A stretch of 64,000 nucleotides of DNA from Endomychus coccineus (lineage: Eukaryota; Arthropoda; Insecta; Coleoptera; Endomychidae). Of the stretch, positions 44,815 through 56,928 are shown piece after piece. The stretch is taken from contig OY294070.1 of NCBI GenBank assembly GCA_958510875.1, forward strand, positions 13,879,631 through 13,943,630, written 5' to 3'. The number at the start of each line of letters is the position of its first letter. Positions within the stretch are counted from its first letter, which is position 1. The notes below the pieces were generated by a model. It did no database searches. It was not told the DNA's origin and saw only the letters and a list, made by a program, of their open reading frames with translations. Made by a program: the position numbers and the translations under genes.

Positions 44815-47172
44815 TTAATTAATCAAGTTAGTATAAATCTGACTCAATCCTTGAATATCATTCCTATGATTTACAGAATTTGAATCCCTTTTTATGTGAA
44901 TCATCTCCAGGATAGATCTTTTATAATAATTGGTTTCTTTAGTTAAAATATTAACATTTTTGTAATCAAATTGATGGTTATAATCAAAACAGTGCTTAGC
45001 AAGGGCGGTGGAATTTTCTAAGTTATTATTTCTTGTGCTATACTTATGGCCGTACATTCTTTTTTGTAAATATTGTTTAGAGATTCCAGTATAAGTTCCA
45101 TCACAATCTAAACAATTCAATTTATATACTGTGTGGGTTTGTTTATCTTTAGGTATTACAGGTTTTAGATTTGAGAAATATTTCCCAACACAGTTAGTAG
45201 GTTTATGCGCAACATTTATATCGTACTTTTTCAAACATTTTTTAATTTTTTCTGAGGTCTCCGGAATGTATGGTAAAGTTATATAATTGTCTGTATTACC
45301 TGTTATGTTATTTTTATGAGAAGAACCATTATAGATTTTGTTTATTCTCTCTTTAATGATAGGATTGTAGAAAGTTTTAGGGTAGCCATTCATTTCCAAT
45401 GCATTACGAACAATTTTTAAATTTTTGGGACGGTCCTCTGCGTGGGATAATTTTACCGCGCGGTCTGTGAGGCTGTTTATGACACTTTTTTTATAACAAG
45501 CTGGTGCAACGGAATTGAAATGAAGATAACGTTGAGACCAGACTTCTTTAGTAAACCAAGAAGTTTTTATTTTTCCATCTGCATCATGCCTAATGGTCAT
45601 ATCTAGAAAATTAATGTTATTGTTTATTTCTATTTCACAAGTGAATTGAAGTTTACAATGGAAATTGTTAAATTTATTAATCACATATTGAATATTATCG
45701 TTGGGAACACACATAAGGCAATCATCTACATACCGTTTAAAGAATACAGGCTGAAAATCTAATGAATTTATAACAGATTCCTCTAGGCATTCCATAACGA
45801 GGTTAGCAAAGGTAGCTGAAATAGGAGATCCCATTGCTGTGCCGAAAATTTGTCCAAAATATTGCTCACCGTACTGGAAATAAGTGCATTCTAAACAAAA
45901 CTTCACCGCATTAATAAAATCCTATTGATCAAGAGGTGTGTGGTTTTTAATCTCTGGCCAACGTTTTTTGATGCAATTTAATGCCAAAACGACAGGTATA
46001 TTTGTAAATAAAGAAACAACATCCAAGGAAATTAGTTGAAGGTTTACTGGTACGGATTGATTTTTTATAAATTCATTAAGATGCCATGAGTCTTTCACAT
46101 AAAATTCATTTTTTCTTATTATATTATTGATAGATTTTGATAAAAATTTTGATAAATTGTAAGTAGGCGCTCCAATATTACTTACAATGGGTCTTAGGGG
46201 TATATCATTTTTATGTAATTTAGGAAGCCCATAGATATAAGGTGCAAGCCCATTATGGCAAATTAATTTATTTTTTAATTCAATAGGGATTATCTTATTT
46301 TTATGCCATTTATTTATCAATTTATTCATGTTATTTTGTACTGATGAAGTAGGGTCAGATTTTAATTTTTTATAAGTTGTTTCATCATTTAAAAGGTTTC
46401 CCATTTTGTTTTCATAGTCATTTTTATGCATTATGACGGTTTTATTACATTTATCCGCGTTCAAAACTAAAATTTGAGGGTTAGCATCTAAGAACTCTTT
46501 TGTTATTTTTGTATGATAGTTGAAACGATTCTTTGCAATACCAATTTCTGCTTTCTGTTTGTTCTTTTTGTTTGTCAAAATGTTACAAACTTTGTTTCTA
46601 ATTTCATTTTTTTCTTCTAAATTTTTATTCCTGATTCCGCATTCTAAATTTGCAATAATATTGTCAATAGGCAGTTTTTTATTATTATTAGACAATGCAA
46701 ACTTCGGACCTGAGCTTAACGTGTGCTGTACCTCATTCGGAATTTTTGTGTCAGTTAGATTTTTCAACCATTGTTCATTGATATTTTGTTTTTCATAAGC
46801 TACACCTTTCATAAAATTATTTATCTTTTTAGATTGAATGGCTTTGATTTTGTTGAAATTTTTTTCGAAATTGTTTTGCTGATTTTGAAAAAATTGCGAT
46901 ATAAAGTTGTTATCATAATTTTGGTAACAGGTTTGTTTAACGAGTTTAATTTTGTTTTCAACCTCTGCTAGATTTGCACATGCTTCTTTAATGCACAAGT
47001 TCAAACAATTTTTATGCAGAGAATTTAATAATTTTGCGTACGCCTTCTTATTTTGCACCTTGCTAAACATATTCTCCTTTGATTTAGATATAATGAAATT
47101 TGGAAAAACTTGCAAGTTCCTACATCTTACCAGATAAATTCTACGATTCTTCTCTCTTGCCAATATCTTCAT
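44815..47172 (-). pseudogene. Penelope-like reverse transcriptase with GIY-YIG endonuclease, one in-frame stop
   Basis: From 47172 the frame runs 416 codons to TAG at 45922-45924, and then continues in the same frame to the stop at 44815-44817, so one stop is the only break seen. The protein is about 780 residues. RT motifs: YGLPKLHKNDIPLRPIVS (about 314-331), SLDVVSLFTNIP (382-393), then in the second part GTAMGSPISATFANLVME and the catalytic RYVDD (residues 58-62 of that part). The C-terminal GIY-YIG nuclease has CLDCDGTYTGISKQYLQKRMYGH about 100 residues from the end. The N-terminal part has Lys-rich regions. The stop could be a recent mutation or be read through; the other copies in the window do not cover it. 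Confidence 0.9.
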
Positions 47173-47264
47173 TAACTTTCCGTATTCCTACAAAACTCTA
47201 GGATAGGTGGTTGTTCCTTCCATATTAAGGCTTATATCCCAGCCGAAATAGTAATATAATAAGA

Positions 47265-47660
47265 TTCTTGACCCAGTATGAATTATATAAAAAATTCTCG
47301 GGAATTAGGTCACATTAACACTCTGTTATAAATGTTCGTCTTTACGTACGTTTCGGTCTCACGACCATCATCAGAAGACTTATTTTGTTAAAAAGGGGTT
47401 AACTGAAACTAATTAGCACAAGCGTCCATATCGCACAATCTTCAATCAAAAAGCTCACGCCGTCGAAACGAACAGAACCACGAATAATCGAAAATTGTAT
47501 CGTTAATATTAAAGTATAGATTTTTTTGTAACAAGAAACCACTGTTAAGTAATATTCTCATAATGTACAAACGCATATTGCTATGGTCTCAAAGCAACTG
47601 AAGTTCTAAGCTATTTGTTTGTAATAACACGACCCAGATGTAGATTTATGACGTACTTGT
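47265..47660 (-). repeat. PLE pseudo-LTR, right direct copy
   Basis: Near-identical to the left copy. It runs from GACCCAGTATGAATTATATAA to GACGTACTTG. Confidence 0.85.
47338..47379 (-). ncRNA. Hammerhead ribozyme motif
   Basis: Identical in all core parts to the motif at 44392-44433 (same strand). Confidence 0.85.
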
Positions 47661-47948
47661 TTCTTGTTACAAAAAAAATCTATACTTTAATATTAACGAT
47701 ACAATTTTCGATTATTCGTGGTTCTGTTCGTTTCGACGGCGTGAGCTTTTTGATTGAAGATTGTGCGATATGGACGCTTGTGCTAATTAGTTTCAGTTAA
47801 CCCCTTTTTAACAAAATAAGTCTTCTGATGATGGTCGTGAGACCGAAACGTACGTAAAGACGAACATTTATAACAGAGTGTTAATGTGACCCAATTCCCG
47901 AGAATTTTTTATATAATTCATACTGGGTCAAGAATCTTATTATATTAC
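47660..47948 (+). repeat. PLE pseudo-LTR, inverted partial copy
   Basis: Reverse complement of 47265-47535, with about 125 bp between the arms. It forms an inverted repeat at the element's 5' end. Confidence 0.85.
47820..47861 (+). ncRNA. Hammerhead ribozyme motif
   Basis: Same 42-nt motif on the plus strand, inside the inverted pseudo-LTR copy. Confidence 0.85.
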
Positions 47949-47962
47949 TATTCGGCATAATT

Positions 47963-49120
47963 ATTTACTAACAAACGTGACAAAGCGGTAAGTACGATAC
48001 AAAACGCGGGAAGAACCAAACTAAACATTCACTAAGGAAGCCATTTTTCAACGCACTTTATTCAGTCATAAAACTCTTATACAAGTTGATTTACAGGTAA
48101 AAATAAGTTCCAATCAAACATGGACACCTCAGCAACAGTGGCAACATATGATTTTCTACATGAAAAAGGTAAAATTATCCATAATTCTAATATGTAGCAC
48201 CTTCACATTCAATACCCGCTACGCGTCATTAAGACTAAGTGCTCTTTTTACCAATGTGCAAGAAAAGGCTAAACCAAACACAGGTCTTAAGTAAGAATTT
48301 CGGTTATAGACCATATCCTCTACATCAACTTTTGGGCGTTCGTTGACTGGTTGTGATTTTAAGTCACTGCGACTACTTTCAGATTAATCTTAGCATACGT
48401 ATTAACAGAAACGTGTCCCAAATGATAATTTCTATAAATACAATGAAATAAATCATGTAAAACTGCTTTTCACGGCTGGTTATGTAAGTGTTAATGTATT
48501 AATTCCATTTACAAGTTCAAGAAAGATATTAAACTGATAACACGTTCGTTATCTGTCCTGTAAGATATGAAAATAAATCATTTCTCGTCCAGGTACAACA
48601 TACGATGTTATTCGTTTTAATGTGAATCCATGAAAATAATAATAACAAACGACATTCACATGTGCGTAACAAACTTGATGAAATAACAATGAAGGAGTCA
48701 CTTATTGTGGTAGTGGACGCACTCCAACGATGATGGTTCAACAATAATGCGATACTGGTTGAACGACTACAGTACTCACAGTACAGACACGTAGATACGT
48801 ACCGAGTGTGTGTAGTGATTCTTACAAGCAACCACTTCCGCTCTAATTGTTCGACATGTCACTGCTGCCAACGTTGCTCATTTCACGTATTAATTACGGT
48901 TATTACGGGTCGCCAGCTCACCTGTGACCCGCACTCATGGGAATTTCTACAGATTGACTTTCCATTACAATGTCTATGAACGTTTCAATGGCCATCTCTG
49001 ATTTGTAGCCACATCACGAATTTAACGAGAACAATTTCCGGGCCATGTCAAACTTAAACTTCAACATGCATTGAAATAAGATTTAAACATATATTCAGGT
49101 TCTTTGTATATTATATACAG
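47963..49120. other. Intergenic DNA, no gene seen
   Basis: No coding or RNA feature is supported. Confidence 0.45.
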
Positions 49121-49121
49121 G

Positions 49122-49161
49122 GTGTCCAAGCTGGAACTGTTCATTCTGGGGATATCGGAAA
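49122..49161 (+). repeat. Short repeat interrupted by the hAT element
   Basis: ACAGGGTGTCCAAGCTGGAACTG...ATATCGGAAAC resembles 53286-53330 (GTGTGTCCAAGATAAGAATG...ATATCGGAAACG). It continues on the far side of the hAT element (51782-51860), so the hAT inserted into an older copy. Confidence 0.5.
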
Positions 49162-51781
49162 CAGTGGCGGCTCGTGAACTTTTTGTGAGAGGAGGCTGGA
49201 CATGAAACGTTTTTGTAAAAATATACTTTATTCAGCCAATTAATTCAACCTTCAGTGACAAAATTGATTGTTACCCAGCAAGAACCAACGTGGAGGTATA
49301 GAGTTTCTCTTGCCCACAAAATTTTTTTTCGTTCGTTTTTTGTTTTTTATTTTTTTTTGGATTTTTAATTTTTTTTCTTTTTTTTTTGGAATTTTTCATA
49401 TTTTGTTTTTTGTTATTAATTTTATCAACTTTTCTATATATTAACGAAATTCTACGGTCTTTAATTTACGAAAAATGATCAATAATATTATCATAAAATG
49501 TATCATTATGTTTTAAGTGTTTTACTAAATCTTTTTCAATAGATATTAAACTAACATTGTATAAACGATTTTGGCCCATTGTATTTCGCTTGTATGTTTT
49601 AATTCGTTTGAGAGTAGAAAATGATCTCTCCACCGATGCCGACGTGACAGGAATGGTGACTGTCAAACAAAGTAGTTTATAAAACTGAGGTAAGACTTGT
49701 TGCAAATCATTATCTATCATATATTTTATCATATCGGCGTGACTGTCGTACTGGCCTGAAATATCTTTATCCCAGTATACAACGCATAATTCATTGTGCA
49801 GCGCTATTTTATCAAAAAAATTATATTTTAGAACTAAGTTATCTGAAAGTGTATTGAGAAACTCTTTTGAAAAAGATTCGAAAAATCTTCTATTCGTCAA
49901 ATCGAAAAACTTCAATTCATGTAAATCGGAAAATCGAATCTCAATATTTGACCTTTAATAGTATCTAAAACTTCATAAAAAAGTTGTTTATAATGTAGTT
50001 TCTTGTCTACCAAATTATATGTGTTCCTCCTTTTCACGGGAGAAGCCTCATCAGTTGAATAATTTCCAAATAAAATATTAAAATGAAATTCTGTATAACG
50101 GAAACTTGAATTTTATCAATGAGATGTGTTAAACGATCTCTTGAATGAATTATATTAGTGAATTTATGTTGTAAAATTCGAAAAATAAGATCAGTTTGTT
50201 CAAATATTAATTTAAAAGTATCAAGAAATAACAAAAATTCTTCATTTTCTAAATAAGATTTTAAACCAACAGCAGCCTTCAATGAAACCTGATCTGTTGA
50301 AAAGTCATCACTGTTTAATATAAAATCAAATATTTCAATTAATTTGTCTTTATTTTTATGGATGGTAAACTAAACATTGCATGTGATGTAAAATTCCATC
50401 GAGTTCGAGCATTACAGGGAATTCTGTTTCCTACTATGTTATTTAAAACTTACGTTTGTTTGAAGACCGTTCAAATGTCCCGCCATTACAGATGCCGTCG
50501 TAAGTCTGATTTATTCGCAAAGTCGAATCGTTGAAATGTTTCCATTGAAAAATTGAATAAATTGACCGCTGTTCTTCCCGAACTAACATCGTAGAACCCT
50601 AAAAATCTTTCCACTAGTTGTCCATTTTTACAATTAATAATTTACCGAACAGACGAATTCTAATCTAACCTTATTTCGCGTGGTGTCACTCAACCATTAT
50701 ACCCGCATAAAACAAAACAAATGCCTGCAAATACTGACGCGTTAGTCATAAAATCGCGCGCGAAGCTTACTGTCGTATTTACAAAACAATTACCTTTATT
50801 AACTGAATTTTCAGTTTCATCATGCCCTCTAAAAGCCAAATCTTGAAATGATAAATACAATAAGAAATCAATGATTTTTTTTAAAACTTCGCGGTTTTCT
50901 TTAACTGTATTATTATGATTTTCGATTTCGCGTGTTCGTGTAGAATCAATCGCATTAACAATATTCTGTTTACCGGTTAATTTAAACCTAATACACGATG
51001 TAATATGTTCCTGCGATTTTTCATGTCTTTCTAGGCCACCAGCTAAATTTTTCAAATCATTATAACCCAAGTGCACCCAACATGAAGTTGTATCTGATGT
51101 GAATAGCAAGCAATACCAGCAATATAATTTATTGTGTACATCAGATCCCGTTAACCATACATATTTTTTATAATTATCAGTATTAAACGATCGATTTTGA
51201 TACTTCCCTGCCATCACTAATCCTTTCAAATCCGGTAAAGGCCGTTTGTTTTTGAAGAACACTTTTCTATCATATGTTAATCCACTAAATAGATTTTCTA
51301 AGAACTTTGCAACTAAGTCACTCATAATTTTAACGTTCACCGATTTCGATTAGATAAATTATAACTTAAAAATTAACTACTTAACCTTACTACGCCTCAT
51401 GGAATAAAAATAACAACTAACCGCATTCTTCTAGCAGCGGTAGGCGGGAGCGCAAGTAATCGTATTTCATTCGACCGACGAATGGATACGAAAAGCTAGC
51501 CTCCCTACCATGTTGCCGTTTTCGCCGTTTCACGCTATTTGGCGATTGACTGGTCGGAAAAACGGCAACTGTGTTGAACAACACAACTCAGCGTTTGAGA
51601 TATATAGAGAATCTAGCCTCTGACCACTGTTGCCGGATTGAAAATAACTACTGAGAACGGGGAATTAATTGTAAAATTTAAAGAATTATCAGAGAAACAG
51701 GAAATAAAATGGAGAATGATCATTAAGATAAATTGGTGAGGAGGCTGAGCCTCCTTAGCCTCCTTCGAGGAGCCGCCACTG
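49162..51781 (-). mobile_element. hAT element, 8-bp target duplication
   Basis: ATCGGAAA flanks both sides (49154-49161 and 51782-51789). The ends are CAGTGGCGGCTCGTGAA and its near-complement TTCGAGGAGCCGCCACTG. The transposase lies on the minus strand. The size of 2.6 kb is short for an intact ZMYM1-like hAT, and the middle of the gene is decayed. Confidence 0.85.
49466..51340 (-). pseudogene. hAT transposase, ZMYM1/TTF-type, decayed
   Basis: The N-terminal part (51340-50690, 216 codons) has KKYVWLTGSDVHNKLYCWYCLLFTS and GGLERHEKSQEHITSC, a TTF-type zinc finger (CxxC...HxxxxxxH) followed by the DUF4371-like region. The middle is broken (a surviving frame at 50282-50034). The last part (49915-49466, 149 codons) is the hAT dimerisation domain: LLCLTVTIPVTSASVERSFSTLKRIKTYKRNTM. 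The downstream stop is at 49466. Frameshifts lie between 50690 and 49915. Confidence 0.8.
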
Positions 51782-51789
51782 ATCGGAAA

Positions 51790-52137
51790 CGGTAATAGAT
51801 ACAATTATGGTTAAATGGGCTAAAAGTTGTTCGATTAAAAGGCCATCAAATATCGGATTATGAAAGGTTCACTCCAAGACAAAGGTATATCGAACCATTG
51901 CTCCTTTTAAAACTCAACAAATATGCTACCGACTGCGCCAGATTAATACAATTTCAACTCGAGGCTAGGTTAAAACATGATTGAATTAATTCGTATTATT
52001 TATTTGGAATTAGTTATTCCTACTATTCTTTGAGAACTCAGTAGCCAATGTGAGCTTTTGCTAGCAGGCCCATAACATACAATGTCAAAAAATATTCAGA
52101 ATATACAGAGTTCGAAACAAATGAATTAGCTGAATGA
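51790..52137. other. Intergenic DNA, no gene seen
   Basis: Starts with the continuation of the repeat interrupted by the hAT element; otherwise nothing. Confidence 0.4.
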
Positions 52138-52570
52138 ATGAGGACTCTCCTAATATTGCTGTCATTGATAGCCATATGCCTGAAATTGTCTTTCGCCAGC
52201 GCACAATTAGGAGCATTCTGCTTGATTTCAATACCAACAATTCGGTGGGGCCAAACGGATTTCCACCTGTCGTTCTCTTCTTCCAGCTGGAATACAGCTA
52301 GAGTTCAACTAATTCCAAAAGAAGGAAAGAAGACCCTTCCTAATAATTATAGACCCATTGCACTATTATCTATGATCTCTAAAGTGATTGGAAGAGTAAT
52401 CAATATCGAGCTCATCAAATACCTAGAGAGCTACAAAATTGTGAATGATCTGCTATATGATAGAAATCAACAAGAGACCTGCTTGGCTACGTAACACATG
52501 TATGGCAAAAATCTATTGAAAAACATGGGGAATCTCTAGCTGTATCATTGGATATCTCCAAAGCATCAGG
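52138..52570 (+). pseudogene. Jockey-clade LINE reverse transcriptase fragment
   Basis: SSSWNTARVQLIPKEGKKT, NNYRPIALLSMISKVIGRVIN and LIKYLESYKIVNDLLYDRNQQET are the RT finger motifs (W..A.V.PIPKKG, NYRPIALLS, L.KYLE...I....YGFR) of Jockey-type LINEs, followed past the frame end by SLAVSLDISKAS-like (about 52540). The closest relative in the window is the minus-strand copy at 21.3-22.6 kb. Truncated on both sides. Confidence 0.75.
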
Positions 52571-52619
52571 AGGTTTATTGCAATTCGATTTAGGAATCTT
52601 GGAATGACGAAAAATTTTA

Positions 52620-54540
52620 GCACTTTCGAAACAAATTTCATCTGCATTGAGATGGAGAACCTTATGTAGAGGTGCTTCTACAGCAGAAATAATGGATATT
52701 TTTGGGGAAGAAAACGAAATTGGGACCTTTGGATAGAGCTGATTGTTCTGCTTCAGTAAGGGTACGTGAAGATAAATTAACCAAAAAAACCTTCCAAAGC
52801 AGTCCCTCTTTTTTTACATCAAAACCTGGTCGAGGCTGCTGCGAGCTCCGACGACATCGCAGCAGTCTCGCCAGAAAACCTAAAAGTCGGTGAACCAAAG
52901 CTACTCCTCCCCCCGGTCGGTAAGTAGCTCAAGGTTCCTGAATCGTGTGCCATAAGTATTCTCATTGAAAACAGAATCACTGCCTTTTGCATCCGGTCTA
53001 TCAAGATCTGCGCCGAGTTCTTACAGGCCGGAATCATCTTGCAAGTTCGAATGCAGCGAACACCGAATTCCTCCCAAAACACCGATGATGAGAACCTCTA
53101 ATCCGACCTTGTGGCCTGGGTATAGCGTGCTGAGCTCGAACAGAAGATCTTGATTTTATGTTCATTTTTCCTCCTCTATCAAGACTATGTTCTTCACTAC
53201 CGGAGCAGATTGTAGGGTAAACGCGTTTTGGAAAGTAAATGGCATTCATAAGGATTCAAGTGTAGTTTCAGTTACCATTGTTCTACACAGTGTGTCCAAG
53301 ATAAGAATGTCCATCATAGAAATATCGGAAACGATAACGCAAGAATTACCTTCATTAGTTTGAAAGACTGCAACATTAATGTCTTTTGTACAGGAGCAGT
53401 GATGATACATTTCAGTTTCAAATTATAATTATTTCGAGTTCCGTCTGATTGTATAAAGAAATATGTTCGTTATTTATTGCTGTTTTATTATTTGTTGATT
53501 TTCATGTGACATATAAATATGATAATAATAGACATGTCGCTATGGTTACATTTCCGATTTACTTACCAGCCTACTTTTGTATACAGCGTGTCCCAAATTT
53601 GACTCTCACCATTGGGATCTCAGTAACCGATGTTATCTCAGTGGTGATGGTCGAATATGGGACACTGTAAGTGAACAAGGGTTCATCACATCCTCAACTA
53701 ATTTCTTCTAAAGACGAGTTTCTCCCAATACCTGCTTCAGTCTCATTTTTTACATGACTGAGTATCGTTATATTGATAACAATAATAAAATAATATCAGA
53801 AGAGTGCTATGTCAAACAATTGCAAAAAATATGAAGTCATTATGTTCGAATAAAGTTTGTGTTTCTCAATCATCCCTGCCGCATCTTATACAATGCGAAA
53901 ATAGTTGTGTTTTTACCCCATTTGAAAAAGTGAAACTGGCATTATTAGATATAGACACCAACTGCTGCTATTTGTTGTTGCTATTCCAATTAACTCCACG
54001 TGGTGGATTTATTAATTCTTCACCCGATTCCAATAATATTCGACCGATAGAATCTATAGAAAGAAAAGTACCAGCCTTCAAAACTTGATGTATAAGGGTC
54101 GAACTCCCGGGGTGATTTATAATATTTATAAATATATTCGAAATTGACTACCAGATAGAAGGTTATCTCTAAACCGTCCTAAAGTCATTGTTCTTTGACA
54201 TTTTTATGTCACTTCATTGTGATTGAAATGAAACCCTGGAATTAATAATTGGCCCGTAGTTCTTTCACAAGATGACATTAGGCTCAGTTGAATGTAACCT
54301 TTGAATGCATTTCGAAAGTTAATTAAATTATTATTTCACATCGGGGAGTATTGAAAATGGCCGGCATAAATTTCGATTTACTGAAGGGATGAACATATCT
54401 TGAGATAGCATAATATAAAAACTGTATAATTATTCATTCGTAGTATACATTATTCAGAAAATCTAAATACCTAAATTCAGTATCATTTTGACTTGTCACT
54501 CGGATGTTGCTGTTGCTTCTCAAGTTCAACTCCTTTGATG
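52620..54540. other. Intergenic DNA with a short palindromic repeat
   Basis: At 53584-53669 a MITE-like sequence has ends ACAGCGTGTCCCAAATTTGACTC and GAATATGGGACACTG, near-complements. Frames at 52662-53249 on both strands overlap and show no family I know. Confidence 0.4.
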
Positions 54541-54569
54541 GATCTACGTCCTCCACAGTAACATCTGAC

Positions 54570-55995
54570 AATGGATTTTAAGGTCCGAATTTCGTTTTCT
54601 CCCCCAAAAATATCTCTGCGACTTCCATTATTTCTGCAGTAAAGGCATCCCTACATAAAGTTCCCCATACCTCAGTAGATTAAATTCGTTTCGAAACTGC
54701 AAAACTTTTCTTCGTTATTCCAACATTCTTAAATCAAATTGCCCAAAACCTTCAATTTAACCTCTTAATTCCCTCAAATCAAATTCTGATTCAGCTATTT
54801 TAGAAGCTGATAAAGGAAACTTCACTGTTGTCACGGATAGTTCAGAGTATCAGAACAAAATCCTGCAACATTTCCAAACTATTTCTTGTAAACTCCTACC
54901 AAAAGACATCATCCCATCTATAGAACGTTCAGTTTCATTGATCATCCGTCATTCTTTCATTCCTGATCCTGATAAGAAGTTTCTTATGCCTCATTGTTCA
55001 CGAAGTCCCCGATATATGGTTTGCCTAAAATTCATAAGCCCTCAGTTCCCCTGAGACCAATTATCAGCACTAACGGATCCCCTACTCATAAACTCTCTCG
55101 ATATCTGTTATCTATTCTCAAGCCTCTTGTAGGTAATTCCTATAGTTTTATCCTAAATTCCTTCCATTTCTTTGGAAAACTCCAAACATTGAAAGGTGAC
55201 CCAGGCGATTTGGTCGAGCAGTCCTCGAAAGCTGTCACTTTCTCCGATCATAGCTAATATCTTGATGGAAACATTTGAGGAAGATTCTAATGACTCATCT
55301 GTTATCAACCCGAAATGTTAGTTTAGATATGTCGACGACACTTTTGTTATTTGGTTACATGGTCGTGAAAATGTTGTTCCCTTCCTCAATCGTTTGAATC
55401 TATTACATCCCAACATCCCTTTCACCATGAATGTTGGATCGAAAGGTTCACTCCCGTTCCTAGATGTATAAGTCAGTCGACAGACTGACGCTACTTTGAG
55501 ACATTCTGTGTATCGAAAACCCACTCACACCAATAAAAACTTCCTTGGTCCACAGAGCTGTTAACTTATTGCAACTCCATCCTTACAATCAGAATCAAAA
55601 CACCCTTCATCTAGCTTTGATTAATTCACATAATTTCTCCCATTATAACATTCAAAAAGCTATAAAGAAATACACATCGCCTGAGCCCCCAAGTCCTTCA
55701 TCCACTGCCTAGCTTCCATATAAAGAAAATCTAACAGATCGAATCTCCAAAATCCTTAAGGGGCATAATATTTCTACTCGCTTTTTCACACTTCCAAAAC
55801 TGTCTACGTTTTACAAACCTATCGGAGATCCCTTCCCTCCTCTTCATTGAAAAGGTGTTTATGGCTTTCCCTGATCTTGCGGTAAGGTCTACATTGGTGA
55901 AACAGGTCGTACATTAGCTACATTAGCCTGAGCCCCAAACTTTCATCAGCAAAAAATTCTTGAAGCGTTAGAAATCCTAAAACATCCAAATATCT
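54570..55995 (+). pseudogene. Penelope-like element remnant 2
   Basis: In frame pieces: AILEADKGNFTVVTDSSEYQNKIL (54800-54870), the conserved K-D-N lead-in of PLE reverse transcriptase; then YGLPKIHKPSVPLRPIIST and GSPTHKLSRYLLSILKPLVG (55009-55130); then FRYVDDTFVIW (about 55322-55354); and at 55880-55930 CGKVYIGETGRT, the GIY-YIG endonuclease. The last piece ends with EALEILKHPN and NIWKP near 56040. The frame is broken several times. This is a different PLE family from the 44-48 kb copy (no similarity in the terminal repeats). Confidence 0.8.
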
Positions 55996-56040
55996 AAGCC
56001 GTGACTCAGGATATTGTCTTGCCAACATTTGGAAACCCAA

Positions 56041-56640
56041 CGATTGATACGTCGTAGAGCAGAAACGTCGTGACCTACAGTAAATCTAAGGCTAGATTCG
56101 GTTTTCTTAACCCCGAAAACATATGTTCGTTGATTTTCAAGCCGATCGTAGTTATAATAAATATTTTTTAGTTTACTATCACCGAATACCCGAGAGTTTT
56201 GTAAACAACGACTGATACGTCGTAGAGCAGAAATGTCGTGACCTACACTAAATCTAAAGCTAGATTCTGTTTTCTTGACCCCGAAAACGTATGTTCGTTC
56301 ATTTTCAAGCCGATCGTAGTTATAATTAATACTTTTATGTTTACTTTCACCGAATACCCACGATTTTTATAAACAACGGCAGATACGTCGTAGAGCAGAA
56401 ACGTCGTGACCTACAGTAAATCTAAGGCCAGATTCGGCCGATCGTAGTTATGATAAATATTTTTATAATAACTTTCACCGAATACCCGCGAGTTTTATAA
56501 ATCACGACTGATACGTCGTACATTGAAACGTCGTGGCCTACAGTAAATCTAATGCCACATTCGGGGCACTGAATACCCACAAGCAGATGGGAGATTTATA
56601 AACCAGCAGTAATATTTGCTGTAAGCTATTGCCTTTTTAA
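56041..56640 (+). repeat. 168-bp tandem array downstream of PLE remnant 2
   Basis: Units begin at 56041, 56209, 56378 and 56505 (periods 168, 169 and 127 with an internal deletion). Each carries TGATACGTCGTAGAGCAGAAACGTCGTGACCTACAGTAAATC. Each also has CACCGAATACCC before the next unit. GAAACGTC resembles the stem III box of PLE hammerheads, but the CUGAUGA box is altered, so ribozyme activity is not supported. Confidence 0.7.
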
Positions 56641-56928
56641 CCATGCGTGAAGCAGTAGTAGTTCACTTTCCACTAGACTTTTTAATATGTTTTACATATG
56701 CTTTAGTGCTGAAAAATACATCAGTGTCATCTGCATAAGATAATATTTTACCCTATGTGTCGATGTCAAAAATCGAGTTCTTGTATAGTACCAACAAGAT
56801 CGATCCTAAGATGAATCAATAATTTTTCTCTGATCTTTCGTTCATAAAAAAATGTGGAGAAGATATATATTGAAATTTGGATGATTTTGGTGCTTACTTG
56901 TTGGAAATTCATATCTATAGTTTTAATA

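Larger units (their letters stand above)
44339..47948 (-). mobile_element. Penelope-like element, nearly full length
   Basis: The element is 3.6 kb, minus strand, flanked by a 14-bp target duplication. It comprises a left pseudo-LTR (44339-44716), the coding region, and a right complex: a second, direct pseudo-LTR (47265-47660) followed by its inverted copy (47660-47948). The two direct pseudo-LTRs differ at only a few positions over about 380 bp (for example CTAAAAC/CTGAAAC, TATAGTTAAT/TATCGTTAAT), so insertion was recent. Direct-plus-inverted terminal arrangements are known for Penelope-like elements. Hammerhead motifs sit in each of the three terminal segments. This is the best preserved element in the window. 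Confidence 0.92.

Noticed and set aside
46520..47137. Plus-strand frames rich in Phe and Leu (possible membrane proteins)
   Set aside because: They are antisense shadows of the Lys/Asn-rich PLE protein on the minus strand.
56041..56560. CRISPR array
   Set aside because: Units are about 168 bp and nearly identical throughout; there are no short repeats separated by unique spacers, and the genome is eukaryotic.
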